Below the pieces are notes generated by a model that worked only from the letters and a program-made list of their open reading frames with translations, was not told the DNA's origin and did no database searches. From Branchiostoma floridae (taxonomy: Eukaryota > Chordata > Leptocardii > Amphioxiformes > Branchiostomatidae), in contig NC_049992.1 of NCBI RefSeq assembly GCF_000003815.2, positions 10,152,090-10,216,089 on the forward strand: DNA of 64,000 bases, read 5' to 3'. The stretch's first letter is position 1, and the number at the start of each line of letters is the position of its first letter. A program made the translations under genes and the position numbers. Below are positions 11,291 to 21,500 of the stretch, in pieces.

Positions 11291-11464
11291 TCATTTGCAT
11301 AAATGGGACTTTACCATGCTCCCGCTACCGTTGTCAAAGACAGTGGGGACGTACTCACCGGGGAATGACTCGGTTTTGTAGGTGATGAGGAGGCAGCTCT
11401 TCCCCACCCCTCCATCGCCCACGATCACCAGCTTTAAGTTTAGTGCAGCCATCGTTTCAATGCT

Positions 11465-12691
11465 GAAATTAAACAGAGGAATACTGGGTTAGGTTAGGGT
11501 CGCCAAAAGTTTTAATGAGCCATGTGTTATTAACTCAGGCTTAACGTTAGTGGCGGCCGTGATTTTTTTGTGTTTGCACTCTACTGCAAAAATCACAGAC
11601 TTTAACTTAACGTTACTAACATAAGTGGCATTGACGTATTATTGCCTTAACCAAGGAGGTTCCTTAATTATTTAACCTCGTTGCCTTAACTGATTCTCCT
11701 ACTTGAAGAACATCAATGCAGCATGTCAGTCTGTTTAGTACAAAATCTGGACCCTTCCATTCTGAGAATCACAGTGAGCATGAATGAATAGCCACCTGTT
11801 TCCCATCCCACCTGTGTGAAAAGTTAAGTTGACCAAGGTGGTTATATCTGATATAACCTCCTTGAGTTGAGAACACAACATAACAATTGCAATATAGGTA
11901 CCTAGTTCAGAATACCTGCATCTTGGGGTTATGTTTTAGACAATGCAGGCAATGATGATGTTCTCATGTAAAAACAAAATAACTTCAAATAAGTTTAATG
12001 GGGCTACCCACATGTCTGGAGATAAATAAATAAATAGATAAAATGAGGTGAAAGAACGGATGAAAATTAAATGAGGTGAAAATGCTGCATAAATGTCTTA
12101 CCCTTAAATAATCACCGTATCCCCACCTACTCTCTCAGAAAAGAGGTCCTTGCTGGAACATAACAACAGTCACTGACGTTTCAGCTCTAACTTCCAGGTT
12201 TTATAGCAGAGTCATAGGCTAAAAATAGCAACCAATCAGCAGCCAGGGCAGGGCGTAATGTCTAAATATGGTAACCGATCCACGTACCCCAGATCGGACA
12301 GTGACTAACGGCTCGTTTTTGGAAGGTATAAAAGAGTTTCATGCTGCTGTTGTTGTAGAAGAAGCAGTAGGTCTAAAAGTGTCCACTCGGCGACTTACTC
12401 CACATGTACACTGTCCGAAGACGATCCAGGTATCCAGGAAACAATCTAGAAATGGACTATTCCGATATTAGCAAGTATCACAAACAGTCAGTCAAACATT
12501 CACTGCTATATAGCAACCAGTTTTTAATGTCTCTAAAATGAATTTATACTATTGACATTGAACGCTAAGATTGATTTTCGCAAGGATATGTATGTTTGTA
12601 AAAATTACCAACCCCTCCCTTTTACTAATGGAAGAATCCAATGACCTCTCTTACGAAATTTGATGCAACACCCCCCATACGTCATCACAAG
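11465..12691. promoter_or_regulatory. Divergent intergenic region, racA-like / RIOK1 (copy A)
   Basis: This region lies between the head-to-head genes and aligns with 23,580-24,953. Elements kept in both copies are a MEF2-type word CTAAAAATAG next to AACCAATCAG (CCAAT box), and a TATA box (GGTATAAAAGAG, TATAAAAG at 12,327-12,334; 24,589-24,596 in B). A conserved donor-like GATCCAG|GTATCC lies about 100 bp downstream of the TATA box. Just before the racA-like ATG is a TTTCAG acceptor, implying a 5' UTR intron. Which transcript uses the TATA box is unclear: it is about 360 bp upstream of the RIOK1 start. Confidence 0.4.
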
Positions 12692-14391
12692 ATGGCCGCC
12701 ACCATGGACGATAGCACGCCGTTCCTGTTCCTGGCCAGTTTGATGATGCAGACGAACCCTCTCCTAACAGTTATACACCCGATACAAGCACTCCGATAAT
12801 GGAGACATTCCCAGCACGAGTGAGCGAGCTTTCAGTAGCAGAGGACCGTCAGCAAAATGGAGAATGGGATCCATGGGACGAAAGCGACGAGGATTATGCT
12901 GACTGGGACTGGGAAGACCACTCGGGGGATAATTTTCACAAAAAGGTACAACGCCGCCCAACACAACTCTGCACAGATGAATCCCAACAAACCCAACCCA
13001 GGTTAAGTGTCTTTTCAGCCAACAGACAAAACCATGACGAAATTCGCCAGCAAGATCACGGTTGAGAAATACTTCGGTCCCAAACTGCGCGGTGCCAGTG
13101 CTTTACTGGAGGGGGTGAGGAAGTCAGATTCGGACAGGTACAGGGTCAAAGATAGGCAAGACAGGGCAACAGTCGAGCAGGTCTTAGATCCACGTACAAG
13201 GATGATCCTGTTCAAGATGTTGAACAGAGGAATCATCCAACAAATCAATGGCTGTATCAGTACTGGTAAGGAGGCGAATGTCTACCATGCCACCTGCAAG
13301 GATGGGACTGACAAGGCCATAAAAGTGTACAAGACGTCTATTCTAGTCTTCAAGGACAGAGACAGGTATGTCACAGGCGAGTTCCGCTTCCGGCACGGTT
13401 ACTGTAAGCACAACCCTCGCAAGATGGTGAAGACGTGGGCGGAGAAGGAGATGAGGAATCTTACGAGGATGTACCAGGCAGACATCCCCTGCCCAGAACC
13501 CGTGATCCTCAGGAGCCATGTGCTCGTCATGGAGTTCATAGGGAAGGACGGGTGGCCCGCTCCACTGCTGAAGGACGTTCAGCTGTCGGTGAGCAAGGCG
13601 CGAGAGCTGTACCTCCAGGTCATCCAGCTCATGAGGACCATGTTCCACGACTGTCGTCTTGTCCACGCCGATCTCAGCGAGTTCAACATGCTCTACCTTG
13701 ACGGACAGGTGTACATCATCGACATGTCCCAGTCTGTGGAACACGACCACCCTCATGCGCTGGAGTTCCTCAGGAAGGACTGCACCAATATCAATGACTA
13801 CTTCGTGAAGAACGACGTAGCCGTGATGACGGTTAAAGAGCTGTTCAACTTCGTGACAGACATCAACATTAACAAGGACAACATAGATAGGACTATGTTG
13901 ACAAGGCCATGGAGGTCGCCTCCAGCCGTTCTATTCAAGAGGTCAAGGAACAGGACAAGGTTGACGAGGAGGTCTTTAAGAAGGTCTTCATCCCACGAAC
14001 CTTGGAGGAGGTACCAGACTTCGAGAGGGACATCAATTCAAAGCAGCATGGGAATGAGCTAGAAATCCACTACCAAGCAGTGACTGGACTGAAGGATGAC
14101 CTGACAGGACCCCTGACAAAACCATCCCTTCTGGAGGAAGAGGAAGCCCAGAATGATGAGGAAGAGGCCAGGGAAGACTCAGAAAACAGTAGTGGGTCAG
14201 AGTCGGACAGTGAGAAGGACAGATCAGAGCACACACAGTACACCAGACAGAGGGGAGAGTCTGCAGATAGCAGGAGGGCACGGAAGAAGCTGGTGAAGGA
14301 GGAAAATAGAGAAAAGAGGAAACAGAAGATGCCCAAGCACATTAAGAAGCGCAAAGAGAAAATTGCCAAGCAAAAGCATGGCAGGAACTGA
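12692..14391 (+). pseudogene. RIOK1: RIO kinase 1, copy A, broken by frameshifts and a stop
   Basis: This is the counterpart of the intact single-exon gene at 24,954-26,645, about 95% identical in nucleotides by eye. Relative to it, copy A lacks one base near 12,722 (giving TAA at 12,796), gains four near 12,930-12,945, has TAA at 13,004-13,006 where B has AAA, and gains two near 13,890. The kinase core between the last two lesions is uninterrupted (13,007 to about 13,890) and keeps [11 protein letters not shown], the AIKVYK lysine, HADLSEFN and YIIDMSQ (Val to Met beside the metal-binding Asp). The C-terminal part, with the Lys-rich tail KHIKKRKEKIAKQKHGRN, is open to 14,391. Most differences look synonymous, so the breaks are recent. 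It could also be a low-quality allele. Confidence 0.85.
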
Positions 14392-15866
14392 ATGTGATGC
14401 CCTAAATAATTATAGTTACATTGAGCATGTTGAAACCAAGATGACACTGATCATGGTTAAATGTTTATACTGTACTTGTTTGTTTTAAAAAAGTGTTTTA
14501 ATTTGAGTTGATATCCATGATTAACAATTTTACAGTACATCCTCTGCTTAAAGTTTATTAGAGTACATATACATGATATGTACAGTGTTAATCAATTACC
14601 AAAAATTGTTCTTTAGAAACATTTAGCAAAAACATGGAAAAGGTCACTCACAGGTCACTTTTTTTCAATGAAACCAGTCACAAGATACAAACCTATTGCA
14701 AAAGAGAAGCTATCAATGTCTGCTTAGGCTGTGGTTGGTGAACATTTGTTTTATCATTATGCATTGTGTACATTGTTGATTGGAGAGAAACAATTTTCAA
14801 TTGTTCAACTTTTGTACAGTATACTGTACAGTAGATACCCTAGCATACTTGGAAAATAAAGTACCCTTCCTCACCGACACAGTCTTGTACAGTGAGTACT
14901 ATACACCAAGGCCGGTCATGGTGGCAGAGTAGAGCCAAATGCAGCTTGGAATTGCATAATAATTGCTGTATATAGAAATTTTTATTTCCATCACTCATGT
15001 GACATTGTCAGTAGCATTAGACATAGACCTGGTGTTTCTGGCTTCATGTACTGAAAATATCTGAAAGCATTTTACAACACTGGCCTATACCAGGCTCCAT
15101 ATGCCGCTGGAAAGTTAAAGAATTTAATTAGCCAAATAAATAACACTCCAGAAGACAGCAACTATACATTTTGGCTGGCTTTTCCATCGACATGGCTTGC
15201 CTGGTATAGGCTAATGCATTTGGGACCTTTATCGGTCTGTAGAGTATGCTGCCCAACCACCCAATGCAGGGCTACTAGCTGGTTGACAAAATTCTTGCAA
15301 ACGTCTTGTAAGTAGGTCAGCAAAAAGTAAACCAATCTAATGCGTTTGTTATATGTTTTTATCTTGCAGGTAAAGTAAACACCTTACATAATCTTGACTC
15401 AGTGGTAAGACGGACCAAAGGTCGTCCGAAGGCTGACAGTTCTGAGGCACACGGGTTGATTGGAAAGATTAGCTATCGGTTTTGGCGACGCCTCAGGGGC
15501 GGGTGCATTTCTATTACATACAATATTTGTATTGAATCAATATGCAACCTGTTGCATTTGGGACAATGAATGAGCCTTGGCTACGACATGTCATATATCA
15601 GATTTGAAAGATTTAAAAAAACTTTTTCTATAGTATGGCATAGTGATGTCTGCCATTATGCAGATGCACACATAGCAATTGTATAACAGTTGATCCTACA
15701 AAAAGAACAAAATCCACACGGACAAAAGAAATAGAAACTAACTCCCGAGGTGATTCTTGCACTCATTTATTTCTAAAACAAATCTAGATTAAAGATACAG
15801 TTGGGAGTTTGCATCTTACAGAGATATCCTTCTCCTGTATATAAGTCCGTCAGAGATTCACGGACC
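14392..15866. other. Spacer between RIOK1-A and the truncated intelectin
   Basis: It holds the RIOK1 3' UTR, with a possible polyadenylation signal at about 14,855 (ggaaaataaagtaccc, also in copy B), and the inverted-repeat element at 15,083-15,213. The rest is AT-rich and aligns with 26,646-28,037. No exon is seen. Confidence 0.6.
15083..15213. mobile_element. TAGCCTCTACCAGGC-type MITE (copy A)
   Basis: Inverted ends (gcctataccaggctcc at the left, gcctggtataggcta at the right) frame a short non-coding element. The same element, at the same place, is in copy B (27,335-27,478), so the insertion predates the unit duplication or haplotype split. Confidence 0.55.
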
Positions 15867-16346
15867 TCAGCGGTAAAAGAACATGATGACGGACTCCGTG
15901 ACAAGCCGGGTCGAGTTCCAGCCTTGCCCGGTGCCATAGCCGTCCCAGTCCTTGGAGACGTAGTCACCGCACTGGCTTGATCCCCTTTCCACCCAGTATC
16001 CACCTCCACCGATACACACGTGCTCGGAGTTCCCACCGACGAAGTTGACGCCTGGACAAACCGCATGACAGGCACTCTCGTAGTTGAAGACCCGAAACTG
16101 CACGTATCCGGGGATGGCTTCATGTTGCTGCAAGATGTTCGGAGGCAACAGCGACTCGACAAGAGTATTATTGCCCTGGTCGTACACAATGGGGATGGCC
16201 GGACCGTTGTCGTGGGTGTACGTACCCAAGTTGTGGCCGATGAGGAAGTGATCTTTGAAGAGGGAGTACAGGCTGCCTCCAAAGTCCTCGAGGAAACCGT
16301 TGGAGGTGCGGTACCGTAGGTAGGCGGCGGTTTTGTACTCTTTTTT
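15867..16346 (-). pseudogene. Intelectin, 3' half only, truncated at the junction of the two units
   Basis: Reading leftward, this encodes the C-terminal 159 or so residues of an intelectin (from KEYKTAAYLRYRT to MFFYR and TGA at 15,867-15,869), nearly identical to the complete gene at 28,038-29,521. Calcium/ligand residues are kept (NSEHVCIGGGG, Glu in the WVERG loop, DWDGYGT), with Trp at the position of human Tyr297. Upstream of about 16,346 homology stops abruptly; the next bases belong to an intelectin on the other strand. The signal peptide, N-terminal segment and the first half of the fibrinogen-like domain are missing. The open frame continues to 16,619, but that part is only antisense of the neighbour. 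Confidence 0.88.
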
Positions 16347-16358
16347 GGTATTTTTTGC

Positions 16359-17114
16359 ATCTACCAGACCTACTGCGACATGACCACGGCCGGAGGTGGC
16401 TGGACGCTGGTCTCCAGTGTGCATGAGGACGACATGTACGGCAAATGTACGGCCGGGGATCGCTGGTCCAGCACCCGCGGGAACAACAACAACTACCCCG
16501 GCGGAGATGGCAACTGGGCCAACGTGCACACTTTCGGCTCCATGGGGTCGGCCACTACCGACGACTACAAGAACCCAGGCTACTTCAGTATCAGCGCCTC
16601 CAACGTCATGCTGTGGCACGTGCCGAACAACGTGCCGCCAAAAGAGTACAAAACTACCGCCTACCTACGGTACCGCACCTCCGACGGTTTCCTGGACAGC
16701 TACGGAGGCAACCTGTACTCGCTGTTCAAAGATCCCTTCCCCATTGGTTACAACTTGGGCACGTACACTCACGACAACGGTCCTGCCATCCCCATTGTGT
16801 ACGACCAGGGTAACGACACTCTAGTGGAGTCACTGTTGCCTCCGGAAATTGTTTCACATAATGAAGCAATCCCCGGGTTCGTGCAGTTTCGGGTGTTCAC
16901 CAACCAAGGAGCGTGCCTGGCGGTTTGTCCAGGAGTCAACTTCGTAGGTATCAACGCAGAGCACGTGTGCGTCGGCGGTGGATATGATCCACGCTATAAT
17001 GGTAGGCAATGCGGTGACTACGCGTCCAAGGACTGGGATGGCTACGGCACGGGCGTCGGCATGAGTTCTACTCAGCTTGTCACGGAGTCCGTCATCATGT
17101 TCTTTTACCGCTAA
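16359..17114 (+). pseudogene. Intelectin, 5'-truncated at the junction of the two units
   Basis: Coding sequence starts abruptly in mid-domain (YQTYCDMTTAGGGWTLVSS) at 16,359 and runs open to TAA at 17,112-17,114. It matches the partial gene at 2-613 and is its copy B counterpart. FReD-type cysteines and the CVGGG, QCGD and DWDGYGT blocks are kept. As in copy A, the loop between the cysteines is one residue short without the Glu274 equivalent, and Met replaces Tyr297. There is no start codon, signal peptide or N-terminal exon: the sequence to the left is the opposite-strand intelectin. AATAAA lies at 17,414-17,419. It is non-functional as assembled, and possibly complete in the real genome if the junction is an artefact. 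Confidence 0.88.
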
Positions 17115-18599
17115 GAACTGGCGCGCGATTGTAGGACATACTGGCAACATGCACTATACTGATTGTATCACATTGTTTTAATTCCCTATTCATCGGTATA
17201 CTTCCTATGCATTTTGTTGAATTGTGAGCTCATCATAAGATTGTGAAGCTAACCATCTCTTTTTAAAGATGCAGTCACTGCTTCATCGACCATTCAAACA
17301 TGTTGATGACTTACTTTACACATAATCATGATTACCTGTTACACCAAATATGGACTATACATCAATAGTCTAAATAATGTTAAGATGATAACGAAAATGT
17401 TGTAACAACCTTCAATAAAACAACGATTCAGTTAATTCAATGCGAGAGCACAGTCAATTTGTGGTCAGTGCTTTCATTTACTGCAGTCAAATGACATTGT
17501 TGATGCCAACAGAGCAATGTGACATGCTCTGTTTACAAATTTAGCAGGTCACCTCTTCGGCAAAGTTATCTATTTACATGGGAATGTTATACATCAGTAA
17601 GAGCTTGCTGGTTGTGCAGTAGCAGCAGGGAGGTCATTTGTATCTCTATTCTAGTAATATACACAGATTTATAAGCTTGTAATTATCACAATTTATTTTG
17701 CAATTTACTCGGTGGTATGGATGGTTCTACATTGCACAAAATGACTATGAACCATAGTCAGTTGTATCAAGGTTAAATGTCTTGTTTGTACATTTCACAG
17801 CAAGTAATAATTCAAATCCATTCATTTCATACCTGTACAGGCATGCAGGGAATAACATTGACAGATGAATTATATGGTGATGCTGTCCTAGATATCTTTA
17901 GTTTGATGGTTAATGCTTTTGTCAGCAGTTGTTGGTTGGTTAGTTGATCCATATCTTCTTTGTGAACCAAACAACTTAAAGAATCTGTAACTTTATTTAC
18001 CATTTAATGATGTTTATAAGGCTTTGTCTTGAGGAAAAGTGATATATCTATTTTTGGCAATATGGGTCCTGACATGGTTTAAGAATTGTTAACTAAGGCA
18101 AGATAGGGCAATATGCAGTGTTGGTAGACATTTGCACTCTTTGCATCGAACATCCCTTTTACTAGATAAGGGCATTGCACACATATATATCTCCTTAAAC
18201 TACAAGTGGTCCTTCAAAACCTTATATTTTCTGTACATGTAAATTCTTAAATTCTTAGATGGTAGGAACAGAATATAAGAAACATAACACAAAAAGAATA
18301 GTAAAAAATCTCAAACATGACATTTCAAACATAAAAGTATATTACATAGATGTAAAAACAAGCATAAAGAAAATAATTGAGTAATATTGAGTACCTCACT
18401 GTTATCTACAAGCAGGTATTACAATTAGGACAGAAAGTTCTTGTTGCTCTGCTTTATCAAACATATGAACCTGCATGCTAACATTGCAGACATTGGTTGT
18501 TACAGAGAAACTGGGCAGTTAACTAACAGTTATGACCTTCCCTGGCTTCCAACATCTGCTTGGAGATTATAAAGAAGCAGCAGTACTTGTGATGACTGG
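17115..18599. other. Intergenic spacer (copy B)
   Basis: It aligns with 614-2,513 apart from the hAT-like insert, which is absent here. AT-rich 3' UTR and spacer; no exon, no RNA gene and no further repeat seen. Confidence 0.6.
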
Positions 18600-21500
18600 T
18601 TACATGACTACACACTTGTCTGTGTTGTGGCCTTTCTCCTTCAGCATTGCCTCATACTCTTCCACCTGCTTCAGGTAACTCACAGGTGGCCACTGATGCT
18701 CCTCCACATGTTTCAGATTCTCACCTACATGAGGATGGAAACTTCATTTAGCAGGTGTGAGAAGGACAACAGTCAGATTTGTATGACCTTGTTAAAAGAC
18801 TGTTCAGTCTGCACAGGAGAGTTAGTGTGCTTGACAAGAAAATGTCATGTGATACTGGTGACAGTAATCTTCAATCAGAATGCAGAATCTAATGGTTCTC
18901 AATCTCCCAGTCCTGCAGAGCTTCATTGGGGAATGTTATGATTTTGACTTTAATTTGTTTACCTCATTGGAGATAAGTTTACTAAAGTAAAGAGCTGAAG
19001 GGCAGGCACAAGCCACACTTTTGACAAGGGGTACTTGTTCTGTAACCTGTTGAAGTATGGTCATAGTTTATTGCACAAAAAAGCAACTTGACTTGACTCA
19101 AAATCTGATAAAACATGAATATTATTTGGTATCTATCTTACCTTGCAGCAGACTGAACTCTGCCCTCTTGCTGATAGCTGTGTAGTTGGTAGAAATAAAG
19201 TGAAGACACCAGGAGGACAGCTGGGGAGCATTGTGCATCTGTCAATGTAAGATATATCATTAGCGTTTCTTCAATCACTGTGTGCATTTGAAATGCATGG
19301 TCATGTTTGTGTCTATGATATTGCTAGAATTCTAAAATCAACTTCATGACTGTCATAGTCTCTAAGAAAAATTTGATTTCCACTGCTGGCAATACCAACC
19401 ATAACAAACGTGGCTCTGTATTTAACTGTATTTCTCACACCAGATGACAAAAGAATTGACAGAGAAAGAATCAATGACTACAACTAAAAAGAAGTAGTTT
19501 AACAAGCAGCCTGTTGTCCCAACCTGTGCCATGACTAGTAGACCAATCACATCAGTCGAAGATTTCTCTATGCTCTCTCTTGTGTCACGGTCCACGTCTT
19601 TAGTCATGTACAGTTCACACATGCTGATGAGGCGCGTCTGTCCGTACTGGTCAGCCAGTGGCAAGATGTCCAGTGGTCCCACATCCTCGATTGGTGCGTG
19701 GTCAGTGTAGAGGTACTCCAGGAGTGCCAGGAATACATCTGTAGATGGGCCTGTCACTGGAACCTGTGGTGAGAGAAGTGCGCTGTTTCAATATCTTCTC
19801 CCTTTTATCTTTATACCCTCAAAGACATTTCACAAAGGCAAACGCAGCTTTACATATAAGTAAGAACTACCACTGTTACTGTTTTACAGCTTTGTGAAAG
19901 TATTCTGTTAAGATTTCATAAGAAAGGTTAACTATTGTGCAAAGTTTACCTTTGAACTTGAGCTCTCAGAAAAGCTGCCACCAAACATGACCCCCATGAC
20001 TTCTGACCTAGAGGTCAAGATTGCCTTATGTGCATGGACTGTTGTACCTGTGAATGCAATGTAAACAATCACATCATAGTCAACATTTAAGTTTGTACAA
20101 AAAAATAAGCAGAAGGCAAATGTTTTACCCTTTCATTTTGATACACAACACTAGATTTTCATCCTTTTAAAGATATAAACAGTCAGAAAACTCACCTTGT
20201 ACAATAAAGCTGATATCAGAAAGCTCTGACTTGTTTAAGAACAACTCTTTGATCTTCTGTCCCGTAGTATCGTTCAGGTATGTGCCAATACTGGGGTTCA
20301 GGAACTCCTCTTTGCGGATGATGTTGTCACACACCTGGCTGAGGTACGGCAGGTGGAACAGTTCAGCTGCAGCTGTAAGTCTGGTCAGTTTCTCCTCTGT
20401 GGGAGCTTCCGTCAGAACTGGAAGACCTAGGGGAACAGGACAATCAAAAAACTTAATACTATTAGACTTAACATTTACTACAAGATAGAGCAAGATGGTT
20501 AAATGTCAGTTTGATGCAAACCGTTTGCTAGGGGAAAATTGTTCTAGGACCTACACATCTATGTAAGATTTTCTAGAAAAAATAAAAATGTTTTAGGTAA
20601 AGCAGACTGATTGTTATCAAGATTTTAAAAAGTCTTTATGTTTATAGTCTTTAGTCTTTATTACATTGAGCTGTCCTTCTTACTTGTATTGATATGGATA
20701 ATAGGTTAAGTTCATACCTGAGTACAGAAACTCCAGGACATGTGTGAAGACCTCCAGACTGATGTCATCTCTCAGTGTTACCACAGTTCCTGATGTCCCC
20801 TCCTCAATCCCAGCAACCCCTGCACAGCCAGAGGCAAAGTTTGGGGTGCTCTTGGATGATTTGCTTTTCTGAAAATATGTTTTTCAACAATCAGGTACGT
20901 TTGGCTTATTACCATTACCATTTATTGATGTGGCATTTGAGATAGGAGCAACAACAAAAACTTAAGCAGAAAACATAAGCCTTTTGCCAACCTTATTGGA
21001 TGATTGAACACCGAAGAGGTTCTGGAAGAATTCTGAAGCACTGCACAGAACAAGTTTGTGTGCTGGGACATGGTGTGACCCCTCCACCACAAAGGTCACG
21101 TCACTGTAGTCACCTGACTTCAGCAGCTGGGTCATGTGATCAGCAATGGTGGATGTCTCAATCTCAATCCACGGGGCCTGACCTTTTGAAACGGATAAAA
21201 GAAGTATCTTAATTGTAAGACCCACTACTTCATCAAAATCTGATGAAAATTATAATTTGTCATGCATTAAGCATAATCTGAGACAATGGGGACAATCAAA
21301 TCATGTCTAAAGAAGTAACAAACCATATAAAGGGCATAACAAAGATATTGCAATGATCATGTCAAAGACACATACCAGCAGGGGGCATGATAGGAGGAGG
21401 TGGGAGAGAGTTGGACTTTTTCCCTTTCAACCAGGAGGGAACCCACTTGCCGATGGAGCCTCCTTTTTTCTGTCTTTTATGACTCTGGCTCCCAAGTTGT

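Larger units (their letters stand above)
2514..11452 (-). pseudogene. racA-like Rho GTPase with two BTB domains, copy A, exon 1 interrupted
   Basis: The eleven exons match copy B one for one. On the plus strand they are 2514-2638, 3858-3954, 4200-4439, 4862-4959, 6512-6742, 7058-7208, 7521-7711, 7943-8069, 8324-8472, 9963-10131 and 10812-11452 (reverse order of translation). Splice phases agree with copy B, and exon 3 carries four extra codons (DLRSASDVCRCCVRC). Exons 2-11 are open. Exon 1 is not: after the P-loop and switch I ([20 protein letters not shown] to PTVFDN) a 448-bp insert (10,882-11,329) brings an in-frame stop within about 12 codons, and coding resumes at [23 protein letters not shown]. 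The insert has no splice acceptor at its downstream edge, so it does not look like an intron. The family links a Rac-type switch to BTB adaptors for cullin-3. I infer a recent loss of function, or an allele with a disrupting insert. Confidence 0.8.

Noticed and set aside
10882-11329. A new intron in exon 1 of the racA-like copy A
   Set aside because: On the minus strand a GT occurs near the start of the insert, but there is no AG directly before the resuming AAC TAT codons. The 4-bp flanking repeat fits insertion better.
10951-11385. Several overlapping His/Pro/Cys-rich reading frames on both strands
   Set aside because: They come from the 39-bp minisatellite, whose period is a multiple of three and lacks stops in several frames.
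15867-16619. A 250-residue minus-strand open frame that looks like a fusion protein
   Set aside because: Only the part up to about 16,346 is intelectin. The N-terminal 90 or so residues are the antisense of the neighbouring plus-strand intelectin.
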